This document shows positions 45,923 to 55,789 of a stretch of DNA of 64,000 nt, piece after piece. How positions within the stretch are numbered: the stretch's first letter is position 1; each line of letters begins with the position of its first letter. Under the pieces are notes generated by a model. It had not been told where the DNA came from and did not search any database. It saw only the letters and a list, made by a program, of their open reading frames with translations. Made by a program: the position numbers and the translations under genes. Origin of the DNA: Emcibacter sp. (GTDB taxonomy: Bacteria > Pseudomonadota > Alphaproteobacteria > Sphingomonadales > Emcibacteraceae); NCBI GenBank assembly GCA_021647465.1, contig JAKIUQ010000008.1:1-64000 (forward strand). Direction: 5' to 3'.

Positions 45923-46504
45923 CTAAGTCCCTTCATTAGCCTCGAAATTATCGCCGCCGGATGCGAGAAATTCTTCTTCTTGAGGTGTTGATACTCTCCC
46001 CAGGGCTTTGTTCCGGTGAGGGAAACGGCCAAACCTACTGATGATGGCAAGGTGGCGAACCGCATAGTCAATCTGTTCATCAAGTTTTGTGCGCTGCTTG
46101 AACAGGCTGACGGATAATTCCTGATCATTGATATCCTCGCTATGCTCAAGCGGCATATAAATGAATGATTTTTCAATGTCTGTCATATCAAGATCAAACT
46201 TGTTTGCCAAGGCTTTGAAGCATAAAGATAATGCCAAAGGATCCGTTTCAAAGGCTTTTGCGCGTCCTCTAAACATATTGCGAGGCATTTGATCAAACAG
46301 AATGATGGCCGCCAATATCTCATCGCCGCTTAAGTCCGGTTCAATCAGGTCTATGTTCTTGAAATACTCATAGATAGGGGAAAACACATCGGTGATGCCC
46401 TGATCAATCTGATCGGACTGGGCAAACCAGTCTTCTGGTTTTAAATGATCAAACCAGTGTTCTGTCACTTGTGTGAGATATGTCTTTTCGTCTTTTGTCA
46501 GCAT
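45923..46504 (-). CDS. DUF924 family protein
   Basis: A 193-residue cytosolic protein with the DUF924 marks FDQMPRNMFRGRAKAFETDPLA (given here as FDQMPRN, then RGRAKAF), MPLEHSED and RFGRFPHRNKALGR. The family is helical and of unknown function. It probably forms an operon with the YHS gene; hbd starts upstream on the same strand, 45 bp away. Confidence 0.88.
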   Translation of the reverse strand: MLTKDEKTYLTQVTEHWFDHLKPEDWFAQSDQIDQGITDVFSPIYEYFKNIDLIEPDLSGDEILAAIILFDQMPRNMFRGRAKAFETDPLALSLCFKALANKFDLDMTDIEKSFIYMPLEHSEDINDQELSVSLFKQRTKLDEQIDYAVRHLAIISRFGRFPHRNKALGRVSTPQEEEFLASGGDNFEANEGT

Positions 46505-46549
46505 GGCACAATCCGAGGTTTTTATTTCTGTCCCGCGCTCTATAACGGG

Positions 46550-47422
46550 TTATCGGGTTGGTATTGGTACGTCACCGCGATAATCATAAAATCCGCGGCC
46601 CGCCTTTTGCCCGATCCATCCGGCTTCGACATATTTGACCAGAAGCGGGCAGGGGCGGTATTTCGTATCCGCCAGCCCTTCATATAAGACCTGCATGATC
46701 GACAGGCAGGTATCAAGCCCGATAAAATCGGCAAGCTGCAGCGGCCCCATGGGATGGTTGGCCCCAAGCCGCATGGCCTTGTCGATGGCTTCGACAGAGC
46801 CGACGCCTTCATACAGGGTATAAATGGCTTCGTTGATCATCGGCAGAAGAAGACGGTTGACGATAAAGGCCGGAAAATCTTCTGAACTGGCAGAGGTTTT
46901 GCCGATTTTTTCGATGAAGGCTTCTGCGGTATGATAAGTTTCTTCGCTGGTGGCGATACCCCTGATCAATTCAACAAGTTTCATGACCGGAACAGGGTTC
47001 ATAAAATGCAGGCCAATAAATTTTTCAGGCCTGTCCGTGGTTGACGCCAGACGGGTTATGGAAATGGAAGATGTGTTGGTTGCCAGAATGGCTTCGGGTT
47101 TCAATATCGGGCAGAGGTCCTGAAAAATGGCAATTTTGACCTGCTCATTTTCCGTTGCGGCTTCAATGACAAGATCCATCTCGGCAAAACCCTCAAGTCC
47201 CGTTGTCGTCCTGACCCGGGCGAGGGCCGCGATGGCTTCTTCATCGGTAATCAAGCCTCTGGTGGTTTGGCGCTGAAGGTTGATTTCAACCTTCGTCAGG
47301 GCTTTTTTCAAGGCCTCTTCACTTATATCGCTCAGAAGGACGTCATATCCCGAAACTGCAAAAACATGAGCGATGCCGTTGCCCATCTGTCCTGCGCCAA
47401 TAATCCCGACATGTTGTACCAT
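46550..47422 (-). CDS. hbd: 3-hydroxybutyryl-CoA dehydrogenase
   Basis: A 290-residue short-form 3-hydroxyacyl-CoA dehydrogenase. The NAD fold is VGIIGAGQMGNGIAHVFA; catalytic histidine lies in GLHFMNPVPVMKLVE; the C-terminal domain has NRLLLPMINEAI. It oxidises (S)-3-hydroxybutyryl-CoA in butyrate/PHB and fatty-acid metabolism. Located 90 bp downstream of etfA on the same strand, so probably part of the ETF operon, a common alphaproteobacterial set. Confidence 0.93.
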   Translation of the reverse strand: MVQHVGIIGAGQMGNGIAHVFAVSGYDVLLSDISEEALKKALTKVEINLQRQTTRGLITDEEAIAALARVRTTTGLEGFAEMDLVIEAATENEQVKIAIFQDLCPILKPEAILATNTSSISITRLASTTDRPEKFIGLHFMNPVPVMKLVELIRGIATSEETYHTAEAFIEKIGKTSASSEDFPAFIVNRLLLPMINEAIYTLYEGVGSVEAIDKAMRLGANHPMGPLQLADFIGLDTCLSIMQVLYEGLADTKYRPCPLLVKYVEAGWIGQKAGRGFYDYRGDVPIPTR

Positions 47423-47512
47423 TATGGGTATCTTTCTATACTTAAACTGGACTTATACTGGTGTTGGGGGCCAATTCACTATTGGAATCAGCCCTCCCAC
47501 TATTTTAAGACG

Positions 47513-48442
47513 TTAGGATAACTCTTTTTCGAGCTCAGGCAAAGCCTGAAATAGATCTGCGACCAAACCATAATCCGCGACCTGAAAAATAGGCGCTTCT
47601 TCATCCTTATTTATGGCGACGATGACCTTGCTGTCTTTCATGCCCGCCAGATGCTGAATGGCGCCTGAAATACCAACCGCGATATAGAGGTCAGGTGCGA
47701 CGATTTTTCCGGTTTGGCCAACTTGGTAATCATTGGGGACAAACCCCGCGTCAACGGCCGCCCGGGACGCGCCAATTGCCGCGCCAAGCTTATCGGCAAC
47801 CGCCTCAATAAGGGCAAAATTTTCGCCGCTGCCCATACCGCGCCCACCAGAAATAATGACTTTAGCGCTGGTGAGCTCAGGACGTTCAGATTTGGACAGT
47901 TCGGCACTTACGAAACTGGAAAGCCCCGGATTAGGCTCCGCTGCCACATTTTCGATGGCGGCAGAACCACCCTCAGCCGGTGCGGCCTGAAATGCCGTTG
48001 TTCGTACGGTGATCAGCTTTTTGGCATCGCTTGACTGTACGGTGGCTATGGCGTTGCCGGCATAGATTGGACGCTTGAAGGTATCGGCGCTTTCGACGCT
48101 GACAATATCTGAAATCTGCGCCATATCCAACAGGGCCGCGACACGCGGCATAAAGTTTTTGCCCGTTGTTGTTGCCGCAACCAGAATGGCCTCATACCCT
48201 TCCGCAAGTTTGACAACCAGCGGCGCGATGACCTCGGCCAGGGGGTGCGCATAATCGGCACTATCTGCAACCAGAATTTTTGAGACGCCGACAATTTTTG
48301 CGGCGGCATCGGCGGCGGCAGAACAATCTGATCCTGCGATAAGAATATCCACATCGCCCAGTTTGGCGGCGGCGGTGACAGCATTTAACGTGCTGTCTTT
48401 AAGGCTGTCATTATCGTGATCGGCTATTACCAATGATGTCAT
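47513..48442 (-). CDS. etfA: Electron transfer flavoprotein subunit alpha
   Basis: A 309-residue ETF alpha. The FAD domain is in the C-terminal half: SGGRGMGSGENF, then YQVGQTGKIVAPDLYIAVG and GISGAIQHLAGMKDSK, the signature of the family. ETF takes electrons from acyl-CoA dehydrogenases to ETF-ubiquinone oxidoreductase. Start ATG at 48442, two bases after the etfB stop. Confidence 0.96.
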   Translation of the reverse strand: MTSLVIADHDNDSLKDSTLNAVTAAAKLGDVDILIAGSDCSAAADAAAKIVGVSKILVADSADYAHPLAEVIAPLVVKLAEGYEAILVAATTTGKNFMPRVAALLDMAQISDIVSVESADTFKRPIYAGNAIATVQSSDAKKLITVRTTAFQAAPAEGGSAAIENVAAEPNPGLSSFVSAELSKSERPELTSAKVIISGGRGMGSGENFALIEAVADKLGAAIGASRAAVDAGFVPNDYQVGQTGKIVAPDLYIAVGISGAIQHLAGMKDSKVIVAINKDEEAPIFQVADYGLVADLFQALPELEKELS

Positions 48443-48444
48443 GA

Positions 48445-49194
48445 TCAGATTACTCCTGCTTCGTCACGCAATTTGGTGACCAGTTCGGCTATATTTTCTA
48501 CGATGATACCGGACGCGCGTTTTGCGGGCTCTTCCACTTTCAATGTGGTCAGGCGGCGCGCCGTGTCAACGCCATAATCAGAAGGCTCTTTGGTATCAAG
48601 CGGCTTGCGCTTGGCTTTCATGATATTGGGCAAGGAAGCATAACGGGGCTCATTCAGGCGTAAATCAGCGGTGACAACCGCCGGCAGGGTCAGCTTGACC
48701 GTCTCAAGGCCGCCGTCGACTTCGCGGGTGACATTTACCGTTCCCTCCCCCAGCTTCACTTCCGAGGCAAAGGTTCCCTGCGGCCACTCAAGAAGCGCCG
48801 CCAGCATTTGACCCGTTTGATTGCAATCATCATCAATGGCCTGCTTGCCGAGGATCACCAGCTCCGGCGTTTCTTCAGCAACAATGGCTTTAAGGATTTT
48901 TGCAACAGCGAGCGGTTCGACAAGATCGTCTGTTTTCACCAGAATAGCCCGGTCTGCGCCCATGGCCAGCGCGGTACGAAGCGTTTCCTGCGCCTGCGCG
49001 GGGCCGATGGAAACTACGATGATTTCTTCGGCATTGCCGGCTTCTTTTATTCTTAAAGCCTCTTCAACGGCGATTTCATCAAAAGGATTCATGGACATCT
49101 TGACATTGGCAAGTTCCACACCTGTATTGTCTGCTTTGACACGGACTTTTACATTATAATCAATTACCCGTTTAACCGGGACCAGAATTTTCAT
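48445..49194 (-). CDS. etfB: Electron transfer flavoprotein subunit beta
   Basis: A 249-residue ETF beta starting [19 protein letters not shown]. The AMP-binding half has [10 protein letters not shown] and [22 protein letters not shown]. The ATG at 49194, with GGGAG upstream, is the family start. It is the first gene of etfB-etfA-hbd, behind a palindromic operator candidate at 49224-49247. Confidence 0.96.
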   Translation of the reverse strand: MKILVPVKRVIDYNVKVRVKADNTGVELANVKMSMNPFDEIAVEEALRIKEAGNAEEIIVVSIGPAQAQETLRTALAMGADRAILVKTDDLVEPLAVAKILKAIVAEETPELVILGKQAIDDDCNQTGQMLAALLEWPQGTFASEVKLGEGTVNVTREVDGGLETVKLTLPAVVTADLRLNEPRYASLPNIMKAKRKPLDTKEPSDYGVDTARRLTTLKVEEPAKRASGIIVENIAELVTKLRDEAGVI

Positions 49195-49223
49195 TGGGGT
49201 CGTTCTCCCATCGGTTAGCAATG

Positions 49224-49259
49224 ATATTTCTTTACGATAAGAAATATGGTGATTTTATA
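49224..49259 (-). promoter_or_regulatory. etfB promoter region with palindromic operator candidate
   Basis: ATATTTCTT (49224-49232) and AAGAAATAT (49239-49247) are perfect 9-bp inverted arms around a 6-bp spacer. On the minus strand a TATAAA (49254-49259) lies 6 bp upstream of the palindrome, placing it at the expected transcript start and 30 bp before the etfB ATG. The best -35, TTGCGC, is at 49279-49284 with a long 19-bp spacer, so the promoter is less certain than the palindrome. A repressor of fatty-acid oxidation genes is a reasonable guess. Confidence 0.55.
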
Positions 49260-49416
49260 GGGCCTAAATCTTGTTGCGGCGCAATATAATGACAGTTACC
49301 TCATGCAATGGCCACTGTCAATTGATTCAAAGACGCATGATACATAAGCCTGAGAAAAAATAAACGTCTGTTTGGCATTTTATGTTTAAAAAAACAGTGA
49401 TTCGATAGAATTTGAC

Positions 49417-51162
49417 TTATTTCTGTTCCTCAATCCATTCAGTGACGATTTCCTCCAATATGGCGATGGGCAGGGCGCCGTTACCAAGAACAGTGTCATG
49501 GAAATCGCGAATATCAAATTCTTCCCCCAGAGCATTTTCGGCTTTATGTCGCAAGGCCGTGATGCGCAGTTCACCAATTTTATAGGCCAAAGCCTGCCCC
49601 GGCCATGTGATATAGCGGTCAATCTCTGTTTTGATATTATGAACACTGAGCGAGGTATTATCGACCATGAAATCGATGGCTTTCTGGCGTGACCAGCCTT
49701 TGGCATGCATAGCCGTATCCACCACAAGCCGGCAGGCCCGCCACATCTCATAGGTCAGGCGGCCAAAATCACTGTAGGGGTCCTGATAAAAGCCAACCTC
49801 CAACCCAAGCCGTTCTGAATAGAGTGCCCATCCTTCGACAAAGGCCGTGAAGCCGGAAAATTTCCGGAATATAGGAATGTCCAGTTCTTTTTGAATGGCG
49901 ATTTGCAGGTGATGTCCCGGAACGGCTTCGTGATAGCTCAGGGCTTCCTGAACATAAAGCGGGCGGCTTTTCAGCAAGGATGTATTGACAAAATAATTGC
50001 CCGCCGTCTTGCCGTCGCCGCTTGATGGCATGTAATAGGCAATGGTGGTTTTTTCGGCAATATCCGCTGGAATTTCTTTAATGCCATAAGGGTTGCGCGG
50101 CAGGAAACCAAATAATTTCGGCAATTGTCCATCCATCATTTTTGAAATCAACGCAGCCTTTTCCAGAAGATCCTGCTTGTCATCGGTATAAAAACGCGGG
50201 TCGGTCCGCAGGAAGGTGATGAATTCTTTAAAACTGCCGTCAAATTTGACTTTTTTAATGATTTTGGCCATTTCAGTCCGCAATCTTTTAACTTCGCTCA
50301 GGCCCAGTTTGTGAATTTCTTCTGCGGTCATTTCGGTGGTGGTGAAATAACGGATTAAATGATTATAATAATCCTCGCCGCCTTCAAGGCTGGTAACTCC
50401 AACGGTTTTACGGCAATTTGGATTATATTCTTTCTGGTAAAATTCATAAAATTCTTTATAGGCTGGAATGATTTTCTCTGTGATTAAAGAGATGCCGCGT
50501 CTGGTGAATTCCTCACGCTTTTCCCGAGAAATTTTTTCGGGGAATTTTGTGAAAGGCGCATAAAAAACACTTGTTGTAACATCATCGGTGATATGGCTTG
50601 AAATAGACGTTTCATAACCTGCCATCGAGGGGCAATATTGCGTATAACCCTGTTTTATTGCCTCTGTGAGAATAGAGATATTCTCGGCATTATAACGGGG
50701 ATAGTCGGCCAATTGCCCCAAATAATTTTCATAATCAGCCTTCTCCAGAAAGGGCATATTTCCGGGACTTTGGGCGAATGACATATGCCAGCCGCCGCGA
50801 TTGGTGATGGCAAATAAATGACCGTTATATTTATAACTTTCCCGTTCCATCACGCGCTGACGCTTGAATATTTTATAATTCAGCAGGGCGTCTTTATCTA
50901 ATAGCTGAACATCAATTTTCTCAAGACCTGCAAGTGTTATAGCGTTATAGGCTTTGCGCCTTGCATGGGCCTGTGGGCTGTTATCAGCAAGTTTGCCGTC
51001 AAAAGCGCGCATGCCAAGGCGCGAGGCAAAGGCTGGTTTTTCCTGTAAAGTATGTTGCCAGTGATCATCAAGAATTTTCTGGAAATCTTCTGCGGCAGTA
51101 TTTGCATATGCCGCGCCGGATAAGGCAAGGGCCAGAGCGGCGGCTAATATGATTTTTTTCAT
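49417..51162 (-). CDS. DUF885 family secreted metalloprotein
   Basis: A 581-residue protein with a signal peptide (MKKIILAAALALALSGAAYA) and the DUF885 domain. The zinc-peptidase-like motif YHEAVPGHH and downstream FVEGWALYSERLG are clear; further marks are AYKIGELRI and FHDTVLGNGALP. Members are presumed periplasmic peptidases or hydrolases, but activity is rarely proven. It stands alone between the ETF operon and a divergent mutase gene. AT-rich 222-bp region downstream holds the etfB promoter. Confidence 0.88.
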   Translation of the reverse strand: MKKIILAAALALALSGAAYANTAAEDFQKILDDHWQHTLQEKPAFASRLGMRAFDGKLADNSPQAHARRKAYNAITLAGLEKIDVQLLDKDALLNYKIFKRQRVMERESYKYNGHLFAITNRGGWHMSFAQSPGNMPFLEKADYENYLGQLADYPRYNAENISILTEAIKQGYTQYCPSMAGYETSISSHITDDVTTSVFYAPFTKFPEKISREKREEFTRRGISLITEKIIPAYKEFYEFYQKEYNPNCRKTVGVTSLEGGEDYYNHLIRYFTTTEMTAEEIHKLGLSEVKRLRTEMAKIIKKVKFDGSFKEFITFLRTDPRFYTDDKQDLLEKAALISKMMDGQLPKLFGFLPRNPYGIKEIPADIAEKTTIAYYMPSSGDGKTAGNYFVNTSLLKSRPLYVQEALSYHEAVPGHHLQIAIQKELDIPIFRKFSGFTAFVEGWALYSERLGLEVGFYQDPYSDFGRLTYEMWRACRLVVDTAMHAKGWSRQKAIDFMVDNTSLSVHNIKTEIDRYITWPGQALAYKIGELRITALRHKAENALGEEFDIRDFHDTVLGNGALPIAILEEIVTEWIEEQK

Positions 51163-51323
51163 GATAATATCCCATTTGATTATTTTTTTAACAGGTTACA
51201 TTTTTCAAAGATGCACAACAAGTTTTTAAATTGATAAGGGCCGAACAAAAAAACTTTACTCATCAGTAACATAAGGGCATACTGCGCCGCACAAGATATT
51301 TTTTTGAGAAGACGGATATTTCT

Positions 51324-53462
51324 ATGACGGACGGAAAACGTAAAAGCATCACGGATTGGCAGCAGCTGGTTTTAAAGGAGCTTCGCGGCAGGAAGCTAGA
51401 CGACCTGACTTGGCAAACGCCGGAAGGTATTGACGTCAAGCCGCTTTATACCGCAGAAGATATTGCCGAGATTCCGCATATTGATAATTTGCCGGGCTTT
51501 TTCCCTTTTACGCGCGGCGTGCGCGGCAGCATGTATGCCGGGCGGCCCTGGACGATCCGCCAATATGCCGGTTTTTCCACAGCCGAAGACTCCAATGCCT
51601 TTTACCGGCGCAATCTGGCGGCGGGACAAAAGGGTTTAAGCGTGGCTTTCGACCTTGCCACCCATAGGGGCTATGACAGTGATCATCCGCGCGTTGTGGG
51701 GGATGTGGGCAAGGCCGGCGTGGCCATTGACAGTGTGGAGGATATGAAAATCCTGTTTGATCAGATTCCGCTTGATCAAATGTCCGTTTCCATGACCATG
51801 AACGGGGCGGTTATCCCGTGCCTTGCCTTTTATATTGTGGCGGCAGAGGAACAGGGCGTGAGCCACGCCGACCTGTCCGGTACCATACAGAATGATATTT
51901 TAAAAGAATTTATGGTGCGCAATACCTATATTTACCCGCCAAAGCCAAGCATGCGTATCATCGGCGATATCATCGAATATACGTCCAATGAAATGCCAAA
52001 ATTCAACAGTATTTCCATCTCTGGCTATCATATGCAGGAGGCGGGCGCGACTCAGCTGCAGGAATTGGCTTTTACCTTGGCTGATGGTATGGAATATGTT
52101 CGCACCGCCTTGAATAAGGGCATGGATATTGATGTCTTTGCGCCGCGCTTAAGTTTCTTTTTTGCTACGGGGCTGAATTTCTTTATGGAGGTGGCCAAAT
52201 TACGGGCCGCCAGAACCATCTGGGCGCAGATCATGGAAAATTTCGGGGCGAAAAATCCAAAAAGCATGATGCTGCGTACCCATTGCCAGACGTCCGGCGT
52301 GTCATTGACGGAAAAAGACCCCTATAATAATGTGATCCGCACCACCGTTGAAGCCATGGCGTCAATGCTCGGCGGCACCCAGTCGCTTCATACCAATGCC
52401 CTGGATGAGGCCATCGCCCTGCCGACGGATTTTTCGGCGCGTATTGCCCGTAATACCCAGATTGTGCTGCAAGAAGAAACTGGCATGTGCAATGTGGTCG
52501 ATCCGCTGGGCGGGTCATATTATGTGGAGCATCTGACCAATGAACTGGTGCAGGAAGCCTGGAAAATAATCACCGAAATTGAAGATATGGGCGGCATGAC
52601 AAAGGCCGTTGAAACCGGTATGCCTAAATTAAAGATCGAAGAGGCCGCCGCCAAAAAACAGGCCCGGGTTGATCGGGGCGAAGAAGTGGTGGTCGGGGTG
52701 AATAAATATCGCCTTGATAAAGAAGATGCCATTGAGATTCTGGATGTGGATAATGATGCGGTTCGCACGTCTCAAATTGCCCGCCTGACCAAAATGAAGG
52801 CCGCGCGGGACGATGAAAAATGCGCCGCTGCCTTGAAATCCTTGACAGAGGCCGCGCGGGGCAGTGATAATCTATTGGAAAAAGCCGTTGATGCGGCGCG
52901 GGCGCGGGCATCTCTCGGCGAAATTTCGGATGCGATGGAGATCATCTTTAACCGCCACCGGGCAGAAGTAAAATCCATCTCCGGCGTTTATGGCTCTGCT
53001 TTTAAGGATGATGAGGGATTTAACAAAATTCAAAAGGAAATCGAAGAATTTACCAAAGATCAAGGCCGCCGCCCAAGGATTCTGGTGGTTAAAATGGGTC
53101 AGGACGGCCATGACCGGGGGGCGAAGGTTATCGCCACGGCTTTCGCTGATATTGGCTTTGATGTGGATGTGGGGCCTCTGTTCCAAACGCCCGCCGAGGC
53201 CGCGCGGGAGGCCATCGAAAATGATGTTCATATCATCGGGGTATCGTCGCTCGCCGCCGGCCATAAAACCCTGATCCCGCAATTGATTGCGGAACTGAAA
53301 AAAGAAGGGGCCAGCGAAATCATGGTCATCTGCGGCGGTGTCATCCCCGCTCAGGATTATGATTTCCTTTATGATTCCGGCGTCGCCGCCATCTTCGGCC
53401 CCGGCACCAACATCCCCGCTGCCGCCGCCAAAGTGCTTGAGGTTTTGGGACAGCGGGGGTAG
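51324..53462 (+). CDS. mcmA: Methylmalonyl-CoA mutase
   Basis: A 712-residue single-chain mutase, converting (R)-methylmalonyl-CoA to succinyl-CoA with adenosylcobalamin. The TIM-barrel part has [34 protein letters not shown] and [17 protein letters not shown]; the C-terminal B12 domain has the DxHxxG motif in [13 protein letters not shown]. It is the full-length homodimeric type. Neither the epimerase nor the chaperone MeaB is nearby. REP-like palindromes follow the gene. Confidence 0.96.
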   Translation: MTDGKRKSITDWQQLVLKELRGRKLDDLTWQTPEGIDVKPLYTAEDIAEIPHIDNLPGFFPFTRGVRGSMYAGRPWTIRQYAGFSTAEDSNAFYRRNLAAGQKGLSVAFDLATHRGYDSDHPRVVGDVGKAGVAIDSVEDMKILFDQIPLDQMSVSMTMNGAVIPCLAFYIVAAEEQGVSHADLSGTIQNDILKEFMVRNTYIYPPKPSMRIIGDIIEYTSNEMPKFNSISISGYHMQEAGATQLQELAFTLADGMEYVRTALNKGMDIDVFAPRLSFFFATGLNFFMEVAKLRAARTIWAQIMENFGAKNPKSMMLRTHCQTSGVSLTEKDPYNNVIRTTVEAMASMLGGTQSLHTNALDEAIALPTDFSARIARNTQIVLQEETGMCNVVDPLGGSYYVEHLTNELVQEAWKIITEIEDMGGMTKAVETGMPKLKIEEAAAKKQARVDRGEEVVVGVNKYRLDKEDAIEILDVDNDAVRTSQIARLTKMKAARDDEKCAAALKSLTEAARGSDNLLEKAVDAARARASLGEISDAMEIIFNRHRAEVKSISGVYGSAFKDDEGFNKIQKEIEEFTKDQGRRPRILVVKMGQDGHDRGAKVIATAFADIGFDVDVGPLFQTPAEAAREAIENDVHIIGVSSLAAGHKTLIPQLIAELKKEGASEIMVICGGVIPAQDYDFLYDSGVAAIFGPGTNIPAAAAKVLEVLGQRG

Positions 53463-53503
53463 GCTTCGGCCTCTTACATATTATGCCTACGCGTTCCACT
53501 GTT

Positions 53504-53571
53504 GTCATTCCCGCGCAGGCAGGAATCCATTTTTTCTAAGAGGACTAGACTCCTGCCTTCGCAGGAGTGAC
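53504..53571. repeat. REP-like element, two hairpins
   Basis: A 68-bp element with inverted ends: GTCATTCC at one end and GGAGTGAC at the other. It contains two hairpins, ATTCCcgcgcaggcaGGAAT on the left and CTCCTGCcttcGCAGGAG on the right, joined by an AT-rich middle. This layout is common in dispersed palindromic repeats of alphaproteobacterial genomes. Confidence 0.75.
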
Positions 53572-53669
53572 GATTTCTTTGCGGTATGGAATACAGCTTA
53601 TCCTTGCCATTGTTGAATATAATATTGTTTACGGATAGGATAAATTAATTGATTTTACGTCCAATATAA

Positions 53670-53699
53670 CCGTCATTCCTGCCTGCGCAGGAATGACGG
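53670..53699. repeat. REP-like perfect palindrome
   Basis: CCGTCATTCCTGC (53670-53682) and GCAGGAATGACGG (53687-53699) are perfect 13-bp arms around CTGC. It shares the GTCATTCC core with the element 100 bp before, so both belong to one family. A hairpin here could protect the 3' ends of mcmA or lepA mRNA. Confidence 0.8.
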
Positions 53700-53788
53700 T
53701 TGAGCAGGGCAGGAATGATAATAATGGGCAGGGGTATGACGATGAGTGTAAGCTTCTTCAGTGCTGTCCCCCCACTCATAATGAATTA

Positions 53789-55591
53789 CTAATCATCACC
53801 CATTTTAAGGGCGGCGATGAAGGCGGAATGGGGGATTTCTACGTTGCCGTACAGGCGCATTTTCTTTTTGCCCTTTTTCTGCTTATCCAGCAGTTTGCGC
53901 TTGCGGCTGATGTCGCCGCCGTAACATTTGGCGGTCACGTCCTTGCGCATGGCGCTGATGGTTTCGCGGGCGATGATCTTGCCGCCGATGGCGGCCTGAA
54001 TCGGAATTTTAAACAATTGGCGCGGGATCAGGTCTTTCAGGCGATCACATAACGCCCGTCCGCGAAATTCGGCCTGCGCGCGGTGAACCATCATGGCCAG
54101 CGCATCAACAGGTTCCGAATTGACCATGATGGATAATTTCACCAGATCACCTTCGCGGTAACCATCCATTTGATAATCGAAACTGGCATAGCCGCGCGAA
54201 ATTGATTTCAGCTTGTCATAAAAATCATAAACCACTTCATTGAGCGGCAGTTTATAGATCAGCATGGCGCGGGTTCCGGCATAGGTCAGTTCGACCTGCT
54301 CACCGCGTTTTTCTTCGCATAATTTCAAGACGGAACCCAGATGTTCATCAGGCACCAGAATGGTTGCCAAAATCCACGGCTCCTCAATATGGCTGATCAA
54401 GGTGGGGTCTGGCATATCTGCCGGATTATGCAGTTTCTTCACCTCACCCTTATTCAGGTGAAGCTTATAAATCACGCTGGGGGAGGTTGAAATAATGTCC
54501 AGATCAAATTCGCGGGTCAGGCGTTCCTGAATGATTTCCAGATGAAGCATGCCGAGGAAGCCGCAGCGAAACCCATAGCCGAGCGCCGTTGAGGTTTCCG
54601 TTTCAAAAGTAAAGCTGGCATCGTTAAGCTTGAGCTTATGCATACTATCACGCAGATTTTCAAAATCGGCGGCATCGGCCGGAAATAATCCACAAAAGAC
54701 CACACTTTGTACCGGCTTGAAACCGGGCAAAGGCCGGGCTGTTTCATTCTTGAATTCAGTGATCGTGTCACCCACATTGGTCTGGGAAACTTCCTTGATG
54801 GAGGCGGTGAAAAAGCCGATTTCCCCCGGGCCTAATTCATCAACCAGAATTTCTTTTGGGGTGAAAACCCCGACACGGTCCAGCAAATGGGTTGTGCCAG
54901 CCGCCATCATCTTGATTTTCATGCCTTTTTTAACGGTGCCGTCAAGAACGCGAATCAAAACCATCACCCCAAGATAGGTGTCATACCAACTATCCACGAG
55001 CAATGCCTTGAGCGGCGCATCCGGATCACCTTTTGGCGGCGGCAGGATTTCCACAAGGCTATTGAGTAATTCATCAATGCCTTCGCCGGTTTTGGCGGAA
55101 ACCTTTATGGCACCGCTGGCATCGATGCCGATGACATCTTCGATTTGGGCGCGAATTTGTTCGGGCTCTGCGGCGGGCAGGTCAATTTTATTGAGCACGG
55201 GGACAATTTCATGGTTATTTTCAATGGCGAGATAAACATTTGCCAAGGTCTGGGCCTCGACGCCCTGACTTGAGTCCACCACGAGCAGTGATCCTTCGCA
55301 GGCATATAGGCAGCGGCTGACCTCATAGGCAAAATCCACATGGCCCGGCGTGTCCATAAGATTCAAAATATATGTTTCGCCGTCTTTGGCGGTATATTTC
55401 AGTCTTACGGTTTGCGCCTTGATGGTGATGCCGCGTTCCCGCTCAATATCCATGCTATCCAGCACTTGATTCTTCATTTCACGATCGGTCAAGCCTTCGC
55501 AATGCTGAATCATGCGGTCGGCAAGCGTGGATTTTCCATGGTCAATATGGGCAATAATGGAGAAATTTCTAATTTTGCTAAGCTCTGTCAT
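53789..55591 (-). CDS. lepA: Elongation factor 4 (LepA)
   Basis: A 600-residue translational GTPase: G1 [12 protein letters not shown]2 [16 protein letters not shown]3 DTPGHVDF, G4 NKIDLP, then EF-G-like domains and the LepA-specific C-terminal domain ([24 protein letters not shown], the end of the family). It back-translocates or aids stalled ribosomes and 30S assembly. No near-perfect ribosome binding site precedes the ATG at 55591. Single gene, followed by REP elements. Confidence 0.97.
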   Translation of the reverse strand: MTELSKIRNFSIIAHIDHGKSTLADRMIQHCEGLTDREMKNQVLDSMDIERERGITIKAQTVRLKYTAKDGETYILNLMDTPGHVDFAYEVSRCLYACEGSLLVVDSSQGVEAQTLANVYLAIENNHEIVPVLNKIDLPAAEPEQIRAQIEDVIGIDASGAIKVSAKTGEGIDELLNSLVEILPPPKGDPDAPLKALLVDSWYDTYLGVMVLIRVLDGTVKKGMKIKMMAAGTTHLLDRVGVFTPKEILVDELGPGEIGFFTASIKEVSQTNVGDTITEFKNETARPLPGFKPVQSVVFCGLFPADAADFENLRDSMHKLKLNDASFTFETETSTALGYGFRCGFLGMLHLEIIQERLTREFDLDIISTSPSVIYKLHLNKGEVKKLHNPADMPDPTLISHIEEPWILATILVPDEHLGSVLKLCEEKRGEQVELTYAGTRAMLIYKLPLNEVVYDFYDKLKSISRGYASFDYQMDGYREGDLVKLSIMVNSEPVDALAMMVHRAQAEFRGRALCDRLKDLIPRQLFKIPIQAAIGGKIIARETISAMRKDVTAKCYGGDISRKRKLLDKQKKGKKKMRLYGNVEIPHSAFIAALKMGDD

Positions 55592-55649
55592 GCAGGGCTT
55601 TTATCATTCAATGACAGGGTAATACAAGGGGATAATTCCTTTGCCCAAA

Positions 55650-55756
55650 TTGAGCATAATCCAAAGAACCGGAAGGAGCGCAGAGACGACCTAGCGACCA
55701 AGGGGGAGCGCAGCCTTTAGCGGCGCTTGAGCGTAATCTAAAAAACAGGAGCGCAG
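55650..55756. repeat. Imperfect direct repeat, 77-bp period
   Basis: Two related blocks start with TTGAGCATAATC (55650) and TTGAGCGTAATC (55727), each followed by an A-rich stretch and AGGAGCGCAG. A third GGAGCGCAG lies between them at 55705-55713. The block fills most of the 198-bp lepA to methyltransferase gap. No gene is visible; it may belong to a dispersed low-complexity repeat family. Confidence 0.55.
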
Positions 55757-55789
55757 CCCCTATCGGCGGCTCTGCATTTATATCACGCC

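Larger units (their letters stand above)
53463..53788. other. 326-bp convergent intergenic region with REP-like repeats
   Basis: The gap between mcmA (+) and lepA (minus) contains no gene I can support. It is filled by palindromic repeats (53504-53571 and 53670-53699) and a fragment GCAGGAATGA at 53709-53718. Placement between two 3' ends suits transcription termination or mRNA-end protection. Confidence 0.6.

Noticed and set aside
53504..53699. CRISPR array
   Set aside because: The repeats are palindromic elements with unequal spacing and orientation, only two or three copies, and no cas genes.
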